Positions 37,006-45,704 of a stretch of DNA of 64,000 bases are shown in pieces. Source of the stretch: Microvirga brassicacearum (lineage in GTDB: Bacteria > Pseudomonadota > Alphaproteobacteria > Rhizobiales > Beijerinckiaceae); assembly GCF_008757455.1 (NCBI RefSeq), contig NZ_VCMV01000021.1, positions 1-64,000 of the forward strand, in the 5' to 3' direction. A program made the position numbers and the translations under genes. Within the stretch, counting starts at the first letter, position 1. Each line of letters opens with the position of its first letter. The notes beneath the pieces were generated by a model. That model ran no database searches. It was given only the letters and a program-made list of their open reading frames with translations, and was not told the DNA's origin.

Positions 37006-38373
37006 ATGTCAGCATTTTTCTCGACTGCGTGGCTGAAGGATCGGCTCACCGAACGGACGATGCGCGGCATCGCCCTTGAAACGAGCGCGCTTATTCGCTC
37101 GGGCGCGATTCCGGTCGGCACGCAATTACCGCCGGTCAGGGAGATCGCGCGGGCTCTAGGGGTCAGTCCGGCGACGATTTCCTCCGCCTGGAGCGAGTTG
37201 CGCCGGCACAACGTGATCAGCGGTCGCGGACGTAACGGGGTCTGGGTCTGCGGTGATAAGATCGCGCCAAGGCCGTCACGCTTCGAGAACATCGGGAATT
37301 TCGGCGAGCACGTCATCGACCTGACGGTGGCGGTCCCCGACCCGGCATTGTTGCCGCCCCTTGGCGACGCGCTGCTGCACGGCGCAGAGGTTGCGATGCT
37401 GAACAGCTACCTGCGGGTTCCGATCCTCGATTCGCTCCAGGCTGTCATGCGGCCACGCTGGCCTTATGCCGCAGAGGCGTTCCTCGCCACCAACGGCGGA
37501 TACGATGCGGTCAACGTGACCCTGCAGGCGCTGGTCATGCCAGGGTCCGTCGTGGCCATCGAAAATCCGACGGCGATGAGATTGCTCGATATCTTGGACA
37601 ATCTCCGGGCCCATATCATCCCCGTGAACTGCGACGAGCATGGTCCGTGCCCGAAATCTCTTGCCGAGGCGCTTCAAAAGAAGCCATCCGCCTTCCTCTA
37701 CCAGCCCCGTACGCATGCAATTACCGGACACCAGGTTTCATCCGAGCGGCTCAAGGAGTTGGCGCGCGTTCTGAAGGATAGCGATCTCGTCATCGTTGAG
37801 GACGACGGCATCGGCGACCTTTCCAGCCTTCCGCCGGCGAGCCTCGGTGCTCATTATCCGGAGCGCACCGTTCACATTCTTTCACTGTCAAAAGCGTTCG
37901 GTCCGGATCTGCGGCTTGCTGTCCTGTCGAGCTCGGCCAGCATCGTCGACCAGATCCAGGCCTACCGTAGTTTTGGCGCCGGATGGACGAGCCGCATTCT
38001 TCAGGCCGCCGGTGCCTGGCTGATCGCCGACCTCGCGAGCAATGCTGCGGTGGACCACGCGAAGACGGTCTATGGAACACGCCGCCGCGCATTGATCGAT
38101 CGAATGAAGGACCGTGGCCTGCACATTCCCGACAGGGACGGATTGTGCCTGTGGCTTCCGGTTCGCTCCGAGCAGTTTGCGCTGGTCACTCTAGCGGCGC
38201 GAGGCATCGCTGTCTTGCCCGGGAAGAAATGCTCCATCACGGACACGCAGCATATCCGCGTCGCGACCAGCCTGCTGACTGACCAGGTCGATGCCGTCGC
38301 CGATGCGCTGGCGCTCGTCCATCCAACGGGCGCCTCTGATCAGCGAGAGGGGTTCGGAAGATATTCGGTGTGA
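37006..38373 (+). CDS. MocR-type GntR/aminotransferase-fold regulator
   Basis: 455 aa. GntR winged helix at about 15-85 (LPPVREIARALGVSPATISS), then a fold-type I aminotransferase domain with the PLP lysine at 296 (LSLSKAFGPD) and the Asp of IVEDDGIGD. MocR proteins use PLP plus an amino compound as effector. Divergence from the transporter/amidase/decarboxylase operon makes that operon its likely target, with an amine or amino acid intermediate as the probable signal. Confidence 0.9.
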   Translation: MSAFFSTAWLKDRLTERTMRGIALETSALIRSGAIPVGTQLPPVREIARALGVSPATISSAWSELRRHNVISGRGRNGVWVCGDKIAPRPSRFENIGNFGEHVIDLTVAVPDPALLPPLGDALLHGAEVAMLNSYLRVPILDSLQAVMRPRWPYAAEAFLATNGGYDAVNVTLQALVMPGSVVAIENPTAMRLLDILDNLRAHIIPVNCDEHGPCPKSLAEALQKKPSAFLYQPRTHAITGHQVSSERLKELARVLKDSDLVIVEDDGIGDLSSLPPASLGAHYPERTVHILSLSKAFGPDLRLAVLSSSASIVDQIQAYRSFGAGWTSRILQAAGAWLIADLASNAAVDHAKTVYGTRRRALIDRMKDRGLHIPDRDGLCLWLPVRSEQFALVTLAARGIAVLPGKKCSITDTQHIRVATSLLTDQVDAVADALALVHPTGASDQREGFGRYSV

Positions 38374-38505
38374 CGGCCCCCCGGCGCATCGGATCGGTTC
38401 TCGCAAGCTAGCAGCTGGCTATCAGGGGTGATACGCTCGCCACGCGCATCGGGAGGTGAATCGTGGACTGCCGGCGCACCGCGTTTCAGGAACTTGTGCC
38501 CGCTC

Positions 38506-40197
38506 ATGCCTGACGACTCGCCCATTCTGCCATCTCCCGACGACACGGCCGGTGACGATCTTGATGGCTCCCGCAGTTTCAGCGCCTCACCTCTGGCCCC
38601 ACTTAGACACGGCATTTTCCGCGCCGTATGGTTCGCCAGTCTCGCTTCCAATTTCGGCGGGCTGATTCAATCCGTCGGCGCGTCGTGGATGATGACCTCG
38701 ATTGCCGACTCGGCCGACATGGTCGCTCTCGTGCAGGCGTCGACGACATTGCCGATCATGCTGTTCTCGCTTGCTGCCGGCGCGATCGCCGATAACTACG
38801 ACCGCCGTCGGATCATGCTGGTGGCGCAGATCTTTCTCGTTGTGATCTCGATCGGGCTTGCGGCCTCGGCGTTCCTCGGGCTCGTCACCCCATGGTCCCT
38901 GCTGACGTTCACGTTTCTCATCGGCTGCGGCACCGCCTTGAATGGCCCCGCCTGGCAATCGTCGGTTGGCGAGATGGTTCCGCGACCAGATCTGCCGGCG
39001 GCCGTCGCCCTCAACAGCATGGGATTCAACATCGCGCGGAGTTTCGGGCCCGCCATCGGTGGGCTGATCGTGGCTGCCGCCGGGGTCGCCGCGGCCTTTG
39101 CGGTCAATACCGTCAGCTATCTGGCCCTGATCATCGTGCTCTTTCGCTGGCGGCCGGTCCGTGTTCCGCGGGCATTGCCCCCCGAAGCTCTTGGCGACGC
39201 CATGGGAGCGGGCATTCGCTACGTGGCAATGTCGCCCGCCATCAGGGCGGTGCTTCTGCGAAGTTTCACGTTCGGGCTCGCATCAATCGCGGTACCGGCG
39301 CTGACGCCTCTCGTCGCCCGCGATCTCGTGCACGGTGGACCGCTCACTTACGGATTGTTGCTTGGTGCGTTCGGAATCGGCGCCGTCGCGGGGGCGTTGC
39401 TCAGCGCCCGCCTGCGTCGCCTTCTGCACGTCGAATGGCTCGTCCGGTGGTCGTTCGCGGGCTACGGGGTAAGCGCGATCGCAACCGCCATGAGTTCGAC
39501 GACATCGTTGACCGCGCTTGCAATGGGCCTGGGCGGCGCCTGCTGGGTGCTCGCTCTTTCGACGTTCAATGTGACGGTGCAATTATCCGCGCCGCGATGG
39601 GTCGTGGGTCGCGCGCTTGCCCTTTATCAAATGGCGACCTTCGGAGGCATGGCGCTCGGCAGCGCGGTTTGGGGCGTGCTCGCCGAGCAGGTTGGGACGG
39701 GCTCCGCATTGCAGATCTCAGCCGCCGTTCACCTTATCGGCATTGCGATTGGATTCTATCTCACGCTGCCTGATCACACGCTCTCGAATCTTGATCCGCT
39801 CAGCCGGTGGACCGTGCCGAAGATCGCCCTCGACATCAAGCCGCGGAGCGGGCCGGTGGTGATCACCATCGAATACATCATCCGGCAGGAGGATGTGATG
39901 GCGTTCCTGACCGCCATGGCGGAGCGCCGACGTGTTCGCCGCCGCGATGGCGCCCGCCATTGGACGCTGCTTCGCGATTTGTCGGACCCGGAGCTTTGGA
40001 TGGAACGCTACCACACCCCGACCTGGCTCGATTACGTGCGCCACAACCAGCGCATCACGCAAGCCGATGCGGTGATCGGTGAGCGTCTTCGATCTCTGCA
40101 TCGCGGACCGAACCCTCCGCACGTCCATCGCATGATCGAACGTCAGACCGGCTCATTGCCGACGGCTTTCGCCTCGCCGGCACGCGATGCGAAATGA
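38506..40197 (+). CDS. MFS exporter of the EntS/MFS_3 type with C-terminal ABM-like domain
   Basis: 563 aa from the ATG at 38506; a GTG at 38428 would add 26 residues of low-complexity leader. Twelve membrane helices span about 35-435, with the loop-2 motif GAIADNYDRRR. The last 110 residues (VVITIEYIIRQEDVMAFL, DGARHWTLLRDLSDPELWMERY) form a dimeric alpha/beta-barrel-like soluble domain that is common in this MFS_3 group. The cargo is unknown; EntS exports enterobactin. It is convergent with the cyclase gene. Confidence 0.85.
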   Translation: MPDDSPILPSPDDTAGDDLDGSRSFSASPLAPLRHGIFRAVWFASLASNFGGLIQSVGASWMMTSIADSADMVALVQASTTLPIMLFSLAAGAIADNYDRRRIMLVAQIFLVVISIGLAASAFLGLVTPWSLLTFTFLIGCGTALNGPAWQSSVGEMVPRPDLPAAVALNSMGFNIARSFGPAIGGLIVAAAGVAAAFAVNTVSYLALIIVLFRWRPVRVPRALPPEALGDAMGAGIRYVAMSPAIRAVLLRSFTFGLASIAVPALTPLVARDLVHGGPLTYGLLLGAFGIGAVAGALLSARLRRLLHVEWLVRWSFAGYGVSAIATAMSSTTSLTALAMGLGGACWVLALSTFNVTVQLSAPRWVVGRALALYQMATFGGMALGSAVWGVLAEQVGTGSALQISAAVHLIGIAIGFYLTLPDHTLSNLDPLSRWTVPKIALDIKPRSGPVVITIEYIIRQEDVMAFLTAMAERRRVRRRDGARHWTLLRDLSDPELWMERYHTPTWLDYVRHNQRITQADAVIGERLRSLHRGPNPPHVHRMIERQTGSLPTAFASPARDAK

Positions 40198-40231
40198 TGC
40201 CGAGGCGATCGTTAGTTGCTGATCGCATTGC

Positions 40232-41920
40232 TCATTCGCCGAGGGTGACTTCGCTCGCATGATTGACAATCCACGCATCAATCGGAGCGGCCCGACCTCT
40301 TACCGTCACGGTCCGCCGCTCGTAACGAGACAGGTCGAGACGAGCCCTTCGGGCCAACTCGTCAGAGATGACGAGTTCGACGCCAAGCTCCTTCGCCAGG
40401 TTCTCGAGCCTGCTCGCGGAATTGATGGTATCACCGACTGCGGTTAGTCCACGGGCCTGGCCATATCCCATCTCTCCCACCACCGCGGGTCCTGCGTGAA
40501 GGCCTATGACGACCTGCAGCGGATGCTCCAATTCGCTTGCGAACGAAACGTTCAGGCCCTCGACCCCTTTGACGATGCGGAGAGCGGCATCGAAAGCTCT
40601 GTTGGCTGCCTGCTCGGGCGTGGTCGTGAGTCCGAATAGCGCAAGAGCCCCATCTCCGATGAACTTGTCGAGATGCCCGCCGGTATCCTCCACCGCCTTG
40701 CCGACGATCTCGAAATACCGGTTCAGAATGAAGACAGTGTCGAAGGGAAGACGATGCTCCGTCAGCCGCGTGAACCCGCGCAGGTCGCAGAACAAGACCG
40801 CAAGTTCGTGCTCGGTTCCGCGGGCCACATGACTGTCGCCGATGCGATCCATCTGCTTCGCGCGCGCCGCAGATAGAACCGGTACGACTGAAAGGCCATG
40901 GACCGGCCTGAGCTGACATGCGAGCCGGATATCAGGTCCCGCCTTGATTCTCGCGAGCGTTGTGAGTTCCTGCGCGGTTGGCGTGGGCTGAACATCGAGA
41001 CCTGCGATGACGCGGACACGACAGGTCGAGCAACGACCGCGTCCGCCGCAGGCGGATTGATGCGGAATCCCGGCAATCCGACTTCCCTCGAGCACGCTGA
41101 AGCCGCGGGGAATTGTCACCACCTGGTGACCCGGATATATCACGCGAACGCGCGTCGAGAGGTTTCGATAGGCACGCATCCCCCGTGCAGCAAGGACAGC
41201 GCCGATCAGACACGCAAAGGCCAGATAGAGGCCCACATTGATCTCGGCCAGGAGGTCAGCGACGGATGTGGATGACAGAGCAAAGCGCGCGGGATCCGAT
41301 GTAAACTGCTTCCCGGCTTCAGCGAATCCCAGCAGCGCCAGCACTGGAACCAAAAGAGCGCCTGTGTAGAGCAGCATGGCGTAGCGGGGGAACCAGTCCT
41401 TTGCGCGAACCCAGAAGTAGACGCCAAGGCAGCCATGAAGCCATGCGATCAGGAGAGCAAGAGCTTGGCGCACGCCGTTCTCTGGATTCTGAATCCAGAG
41501 ACTGCGGATGACGTCCGGATAACCCAGATCACGGGCTGTCAACGAGTAGTCGATCCGCGTTGCGACCACGTGCGGGATCAGCAGGAACGGAAGTGAAAGT
41601 CCCAGGACCAGCTGGGCTGCTTCTTTCACTGGCATGCGCAGAGTGCGCCGTTTGAACAGCGCCTCGAGGGCGAGCGCGAAGTGAAGGAACAACGATCCAT
41701 AAAGCAGAGCCGAGCCAACCGGATTTCGCCAGAGGAGGTTAAAGACGCGTCGTCCACTCTCCATGGCGTCGATCGAAAAAAGACCCAACGCATGATTGCT
41801 GAAATGGGTAAGGAGGAACGCCCCGAGCACCAGACCGGAAACCAGCCGGACATCCCGCAACGAGATGGTTCGGTCGACGTGGCTCGGACCCGGATATGCT
41901 TTCGGTCGGCGGCGGCTCAT
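40232..41920 (-). CDS. Membrane haem-b-like / [2Fe-2S] / class III nucleotide cyclase fusion
   Basis: 562 aa from the ATG at 41920 (AAGGGAA upstream); the ORF runs further to 42013 without support. Six membrane helices at about 24-246 carry in-membrane His residues (THFSNHALG, LFLHFALAL, LIPHVVATR, AWLHGCLG), like the diheme cytochrome b of succinate dehydrogenase/fumarate reductase. Residues about 257-350 are a plant-type [2Fe-2S] ferredoxin domain with Cys291, 297, 300 and 335 (SACGGRGRCSTC, LACQL). Residues about 370-550 are a class III cyclase (LFCDLRGFT, DKFIGDGALALFG, VGDTINSASRLE). The order suggests that membrane redox state gates cAMP (or cGMP) synthesis. Confidence 0.88.
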   Translation of the reverse strand: MSRRRPKAYPGPSHVDRTISLRDVRLVSGLVLGAFLLTHFSNHALGLFSIDAMESGRRVFNLLWRNPVGSALLYGSLFLHFALALEALFKRRTLRMPVKEAAQLVLGLSLPFLLIPHVVATRIDYSLTARDLGYPDVIRSLWIQNPENGVRQALALLIAWLHGCLGVYFWVRAKDWFPRYAMLLYTGALLVPVLALLGFAEAGKQFTSDPARFALSSTSVADLLAEINVGLYLAFACLIGAVLAARGMRAYRNLSTRVRVIYPGHQVVTIPRGFSVLEGSRIAGIPHQSACGGRGRCSTCRVRVIAGLDVQPTPTAQELTTLARIKAGPDIRLACQLRPVHGLSVVPVLSAARAKQMDRIGDSHVARGTEHELAVLFCDLRGFTRLTEHRLPFDTVFILNRYFEIVGKAVEDTGGHLDKFIGDGALALFGLTTTPEQAANRAFDAALRIVKGVEGLNVSFASELEHPLQVVIGLHAGPAVVGEMGYGQARGLTAVGDTINSASRLENLAKELGVELVISDELARRARLDLSRYERRTVTVRGRAAPIDAWIVNHASEVTLGE

Positions 41921-42100
41921 GAGTTGCCGGTTCCCTTGAAGCGCCTGAACATGTGTCTTTCCTGGTCTATGATTGTTACGGCCGACTTTGCGCCCAACCG
42001 GGAGCGACCGCAAAGATGGACATTACCATTACCACGGAGACCCGCCGGCGTTTGGAAGTCGCTCTGTGGCTGGCCGCACAGCAGGACCACCGCTCATATG

Positions 42101-42799
42101 TCACTTCGGTGCACGTTGTCGGTACGGTTCGGCCACCGCAACGAGACCGGCGAGCGAAAAGCGCACCAGGTGATCCACGAGCGATTCGGTGTTTCCTGGC
42201 CCCCCGCCCAAGATAGGAAACAGTTGCGTGAGGAGGTGGCGGTCGGCCACCAGAAGCATCGCGCATGGCATCACGACACTGAAGCAACCGCTGGCGACGG
42301 CAGGATGATCTGCCGGGAGATCCATGATTTCCCCGACGATTGCGCTGATGAGAAGCTTCTTGGGCTGAAGCTCCCGCATCCTGAGAGCCTCGATGAACGG
42401 GGACGGTGACAGAATTTCACGGCTCAAAACGCGAAAAGCCCATGATGACGACGCGGGACCAGTGAGCGTCGTCACGACCAACTCGATAAAGCTGCGCAGC
42501 TTTTCTTCCGCGGTGCCTTCTCGGGTAGCGATGGTTGTGAGAGCCTCGTAGCTGACGAAGCGCCGATGGGCTTCGACCAGAACCTCCTCGTAGAGCCCAG
42601 CTACTCCGCCGAAGTAATAATTGACGGCGGCCGAATTGGTCCCAGCGCGGTCGGCAATTTCCTTTCCGGTGGTCCGATCAAGGCCCTTCTCAGCAAAGAC
42701 TTCGCCGGCAGCCTGCAAAATCTGAGCCCTCGTGTTTGCTCCATCGTCACGCCGACCTCTGGCATTCGAAATTTTTCGGATGGAACGGGCAGCTTTCAT
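42101..42799 (-). CDS. cecR: TetR-family regulator, CecR-like
   Basis: 232 aa. TetR HTH at about 28-72 (ILQAAGEVFAEKGLDRTT, GTNSAAVNYYFGG). The C-terminal domain (FRVLSREILSPSPFIEALR) matches the DUF1956 part of CecR/YbiH. It is divergent from a YbhGFSR-like efflux operon, the same arrangement as cecR-ybhGFSR in enterobacteria. It is probably a repressor of that operon and of itself. Confidence 0.88.
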   Translation of the reverse strand: MKAARSIRKISNARGRRDDGANTRAQILQAAGEVFAEKGLDRTTGKEIADRAGTNSAAVNYYFGGVAGLYEEVLVEAHRRFVSYEALTTIATREGTAEEKLRSFIELVVTTLTGPASSSWAFRVLSREILSPSPFIEALRMRELQPKKLLISAIVGEIMDLPADHPAVASGCFSVVMPCAMLLVADRHLLTQLFPILGGGPGNTESLVDHLVRFSLAGLVAVAEPYRQRAPK

Positions 42800-42830
42800 G
42801 CCAGCTTATCTAACAGACGCGGCCCGAAGA

Positions 42831-42859
42831 TCAAATTCAAACTTTAAATTCGAATTTGA
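42831..42859. promoter_or_regulatory. Candidate TetR operator TCAAATTC-N13-GAATTTGA
   Basis: A perfect 8-bp inverted repeat with an AT-rich centre lies in the 92-nt gap between the divergent TetR gene and efflux operon. The position and symmetry suit a TetR dimer. Confidence 0.6.
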
Positions 42860-42891
42860 CAATAGCGGAGGGCGTGCCTAGCTATGAGCCC

Positions 42892-43929
42892 ATGAGAAAA
42901 TTGACCGCAATCCGCGTCGTCCTCGTGATCCTGCTTGCCGCCGCGACCGGGGGCGCCGCGTGGTGGTACCTTCATCGACGTCCCGCGTCCGATGATCTCA
43001 TCCTGTTCGGCAATGTGGAGCTACGGCAGGTGACGCTTGCGTTCAACGGCAGCGAGCGGATCGCGGAGGTGCTCGTCGAGGAAGGAAGTCTTGTCCACAA
43101 GGGCCAAGTTCTCGCCCGTCTCGACACCAGCCGCCTTGCGCCGCAGGTAGCTCAGGCGGAAGCACAGCTCGCGAGCCAGCAGGCGGTTGTCAACCGCTTG
43201 CGCAATGGGAGCCGCCCTGAGGAGATTGCGCAGGCTCGGGCTCAACTCGAAGCGGCCCAAGCCGAGGCTTTGAACGCCCGGCGGCAACGGGACCGCCGTG
43301 AAGCGCTCGCCGCAAGATCCATCGCGAGCGAACAGGAAACCGACATCGCGAAAGCTGCGGCCGACATCGCCGACGCGAAGGTGGTCGTAAACCAACGCGC
43401 CCTCGAACTCGCGATTGCAGGGCCGCGCGCCGAGGACATCGCGCAGGCGGAGGCGCAATTGCGCATGAGCCAGGCGCAGCTTGCGCTTCTGCGCCAGCAG
43501 CTTGCGGATGCAGAGCTGAAATCTCCCGTTGATGCGGTAGTCCGCTCGCGCCTGATGGAGCCCGGCGAAATGGCATCCACCACGCGGCCGGCCTTCTCGT
43601 TGGCAACGAAGGATCCGAAATGGATTCGCGCCTACGTCTCGGAAACCCAACTCGGCCATGTCCGCCCCGGCATGAAGGCGACGGTAACGGTGGACAGCTT
43701 CCCAGGGCAGCCGTTCGAGGGGTGGGTTGGGTTTATCTCGCCCGTGGCGGAGTTCACGCCCAAGAACATCCAGACCGAGGACCTGCGCACCAGCCTCGTC
43801 TACGAGGTGCGGGTGTTCGTGACCGATCCGGACAACCAGTTGCGCCTTGGCATGCCGACGACCGTCAAGCTGTTGGTTGGCAATGGCGAGAATGCCCCGG
43901 TCGCCCACCAAACGGGCCAGCGACAGTGA
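42892..43929 (+). CDS. ybhG: Membrane fusion protein (HlyD/YbhG family)
   Basis: 345 aa from the ATG at 42892; the frame extends to a TTG at 42856, inside the operator, which is less likely. One N-terminal membrane anchor is followed by a biotinyl-lipoyl half (GNVELRQVTLAFNGSERI), a long coiled-coil hairpin rich in Ala/Gln/Glu (about 70-215) and the second half-motif (LKSPVDAVVRSRLMEPGEM). It bridges inner membrane ABC and outer membrane channel. Confidence 0.9.
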   Translation: MRKLTAIRVVLVILLAAATGGAAWWYLHRRPASDDLILFGNVELRQVTLAFNGSERIAEVLVEEGSLVHKGQVLARLDTSRLAPQVAQAEAQLASQQAVVNRLRNGSRPEEIAQARAQLEAAQAEALNARRQRDRREALAARSIASEQETDIAKAAADIADAKVVVNQRALELAIAGPRAEDIAQAEAQLRMSQAQLALLRQQLADAELKSPVDAVVRSRLMEPGEMASTTRPAFSLATKDPKWIRAYVSETQLGHVRPGMKATVTVDSFPGQPFEGWVGFISPVAEFTPKNIQTEDLRTSLVYEVRVFVTDPDNQLRLGMPTTVKLLVGNGENAPVAHQTGQRQ

Positions 43930-45704
43930 CGACCGTCGAGCCACCGGTTGCGGTCGCGGCGGCAAACCTTCGAAAGGTGTTTCGTCGAGCGACCGGTGAA
44001 ACAGTCGTTGCTCTCGACGGCATCTCTTTCAGCGCCCGACAAGGGACTTTAACGGCGATCGTCGGACCGGACGGCGCCGGCAAAACCACACTGATGCGCC
44101 TCGTGTGCGGGCTGATGACTGCGGATTCAGGAGACCTCGACGTCATCGGCATCAACGTCGCCGCAAACCCTCAGGAGGTTCAGGATCGCATCGGCTACAT
44201 GCCGCAGAAGTTCGGGCTCTATGAAGACTTGAGCGTTCAGGAGAACCTCGATCTTTACGCGGAGCTCCATGGCGTCACGCCGGAGCAGCGAAAGGCGATC
44301 TATCCCAGGCTGATGGAAATGACCCAGTTGGGAAGTTTCACGGGTCGGCTTGCAGGCAAGTTGTCAGGCGGTATGAAGCAGAAGCTCGGGCTCGCCTGCA
44401 CCCTCGTCCGCTCTCCGCAATTGCTTCTCCTCGACGAACCGACTGTTGGCGTCGACCCGCTCTCGCGCCGCGAGCTTTGGGAGATCGTGCTTAAGCTGGT
44501 GAGGGACGAGGGCCTGACGGTCATCGTCACGACCTCCTATCTCGACGAAGCCGAGCGCTGCGACCACGCTGTCGTCATGCATGCCGGGCAGGTGCTCGCG
44601 CAAGGGATGCCGGGCGAGATTACCGCGAAGGCTGAGGGATGCACGTTCATGGCGACGCCTCCGGATGGGATGCCGGCGCGTTCGCTTCAGGCCCGCTTGT
44701 TTCAATTGCCGCAGGTGATCGATGCCGTGCCCGAGGCTGGCAAAGTGCGCATTGTGCGTGCCTTCGCCGAGGAACGGAATCCTCTGGCGCTCAACGGAGC
44801 ACCCATTCCGCTGGAAGCGGTTCCTGCCCGCTTTGAGGACGGCTTCATGATGCTCTTTCATGCAGTCGCCGGAGGCGGACTTCGCAATGTCATGACGCTC
44901 GATCATCCGCCGACGGGTGACGGCGATACCATCGCGGTCGAAGTGCACGACCTCACGCGCACCTTCGGCGATTTCACGGCGGTCAACCACGTGAGCTTCG
45001 AGGTTCGAAAGGGCGAGATCTATGGCCTGCTCGGACCAAACGGAGCGGGAAAGAGCACGACTTTCCGCATGCTGTGCGGTCTCTTGCCCGCGACCAGCGG
45101 AACTTTGCGGGTTGCAGGCGCGGACCTTCGCACCTCGCGCGCCGAGGCCCGTCAACGGCTAGGCTATGTGGCGCAGAAATTCTCGCTCTACGGGCAACTG
45201 AGCGTCGACGAAAACCTCGACTTTTTTGCCAGCGCCTATGGCCTGCGCGGCACCCGAAAGCGCGACCGCATTGCCTGGGCCAAGCAGCAATTCGAACTCG
45301 ATCGATTTTCCGATCTTCCGAGCGGTCAGCTTCCGGGCGGTTTCAAGCAACGCCTCGCGATGGCCGCATCCCTTCTCCACGAGCCCGAGATTCTCTTTCT
45401 CGACGAGGCCACGAGCGGCGCCGATCCGATGGCGCGGCGCGAGTTCTGGGGCCGCATCACATCGCTATCCGAACAAGGCGTGACGGTGATCGTCACGACG
45501 CATTTCATGGATGAAGCGGAGTACTGTGATCGCGTCGTCATCCTTGATGCGGGGCGGACGCTGGCCGAAGGCACGCCGGCCGAAATCCGCGCGCATGCCC
45601 ACCCGACCGAGGGTCGCGAACCGACGATGGAGGACGCCTTCATCGCCATCGTTGAGGAATCGCGGCGCGAGCAGGATTCTCCAATCGCAAGGAGCGCCGC
45701 GTGA
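43926..45704 (+). CDS. ybhF: Double-NBD ABC efflux ATPase (YbhF type)
   Basis: 592 aa from a GTG overlapping the upstream stop (GTGA); the longer frame from 43620 lies inside the upstream gene. NBD1: GPDGAGKTT, LSGGMKQKLGLA, LLLLDEPTVGVDP. NBD2: GPNGAGKST, LPGGFKQRLAMA, ILFLDEATSGADP. The second signature is LPGG instead of LSGG, a change seen in some paired NBDs. It drives drug or lipid export with the two ABC-2 permeases downstream. Confidence 0.93.
   Translation: MTTVEPPVAVAAANLRKVFRRATGETVVALDGISFSARQGTLTAIVGPDGAGKTTLMRLVCGLMTADSGDLDVIGINVAANPQEVQDRIGYMPQKFGLYEDLSVQENLDLYAELHGVTPEQRKAIYPRLMEMTQLGSFTGRLAGKLSGGMKQKLGLACTLVRSPQLLLLDEPTVGVDPLSRRELWEIVLKLVRDEGLTVIVTTSYLDEAERCDHAVVMHAGQVLAQGMPGEITAKAEGCTFMATPPDGMPARSLQARLFQLPQVIDAVPEAGKVRIVRAFAEERNPLALNGAPIPLEAVPARFEDGFMMLFHAVAGGGLRNVMTLDHPPTGDGDTIAVEVHDLTRTFGDFTAVNHVSFEVRKGEIYGLLGPNGAGKSTTFRMLCGLLPATSGTLRVAGADLRTSRAEARQRLGYVAQKFSLYGQLSVDENLDFFASAYGLRGTRKRDRIAWAKQQFELDRFSDLPSGQLPGGFKQRLAMAASLLHEPEILFLDEATSGADPMARREFWGRITSLSEQGVTVIVTTHFMDEAEYCDRVVILDAGRTLAEGTPAEIRAHAHPTEGREPTMEDAFIAIVEESRREQDSPIARSAA

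Noticed and set aside
38506-40197. MFS-ABM domain fusion as a novelty
   Set aside because: The C-terminal soluble domain is, as far as I recall, common in the MFS_3 group, so it is not evidence of a new system.
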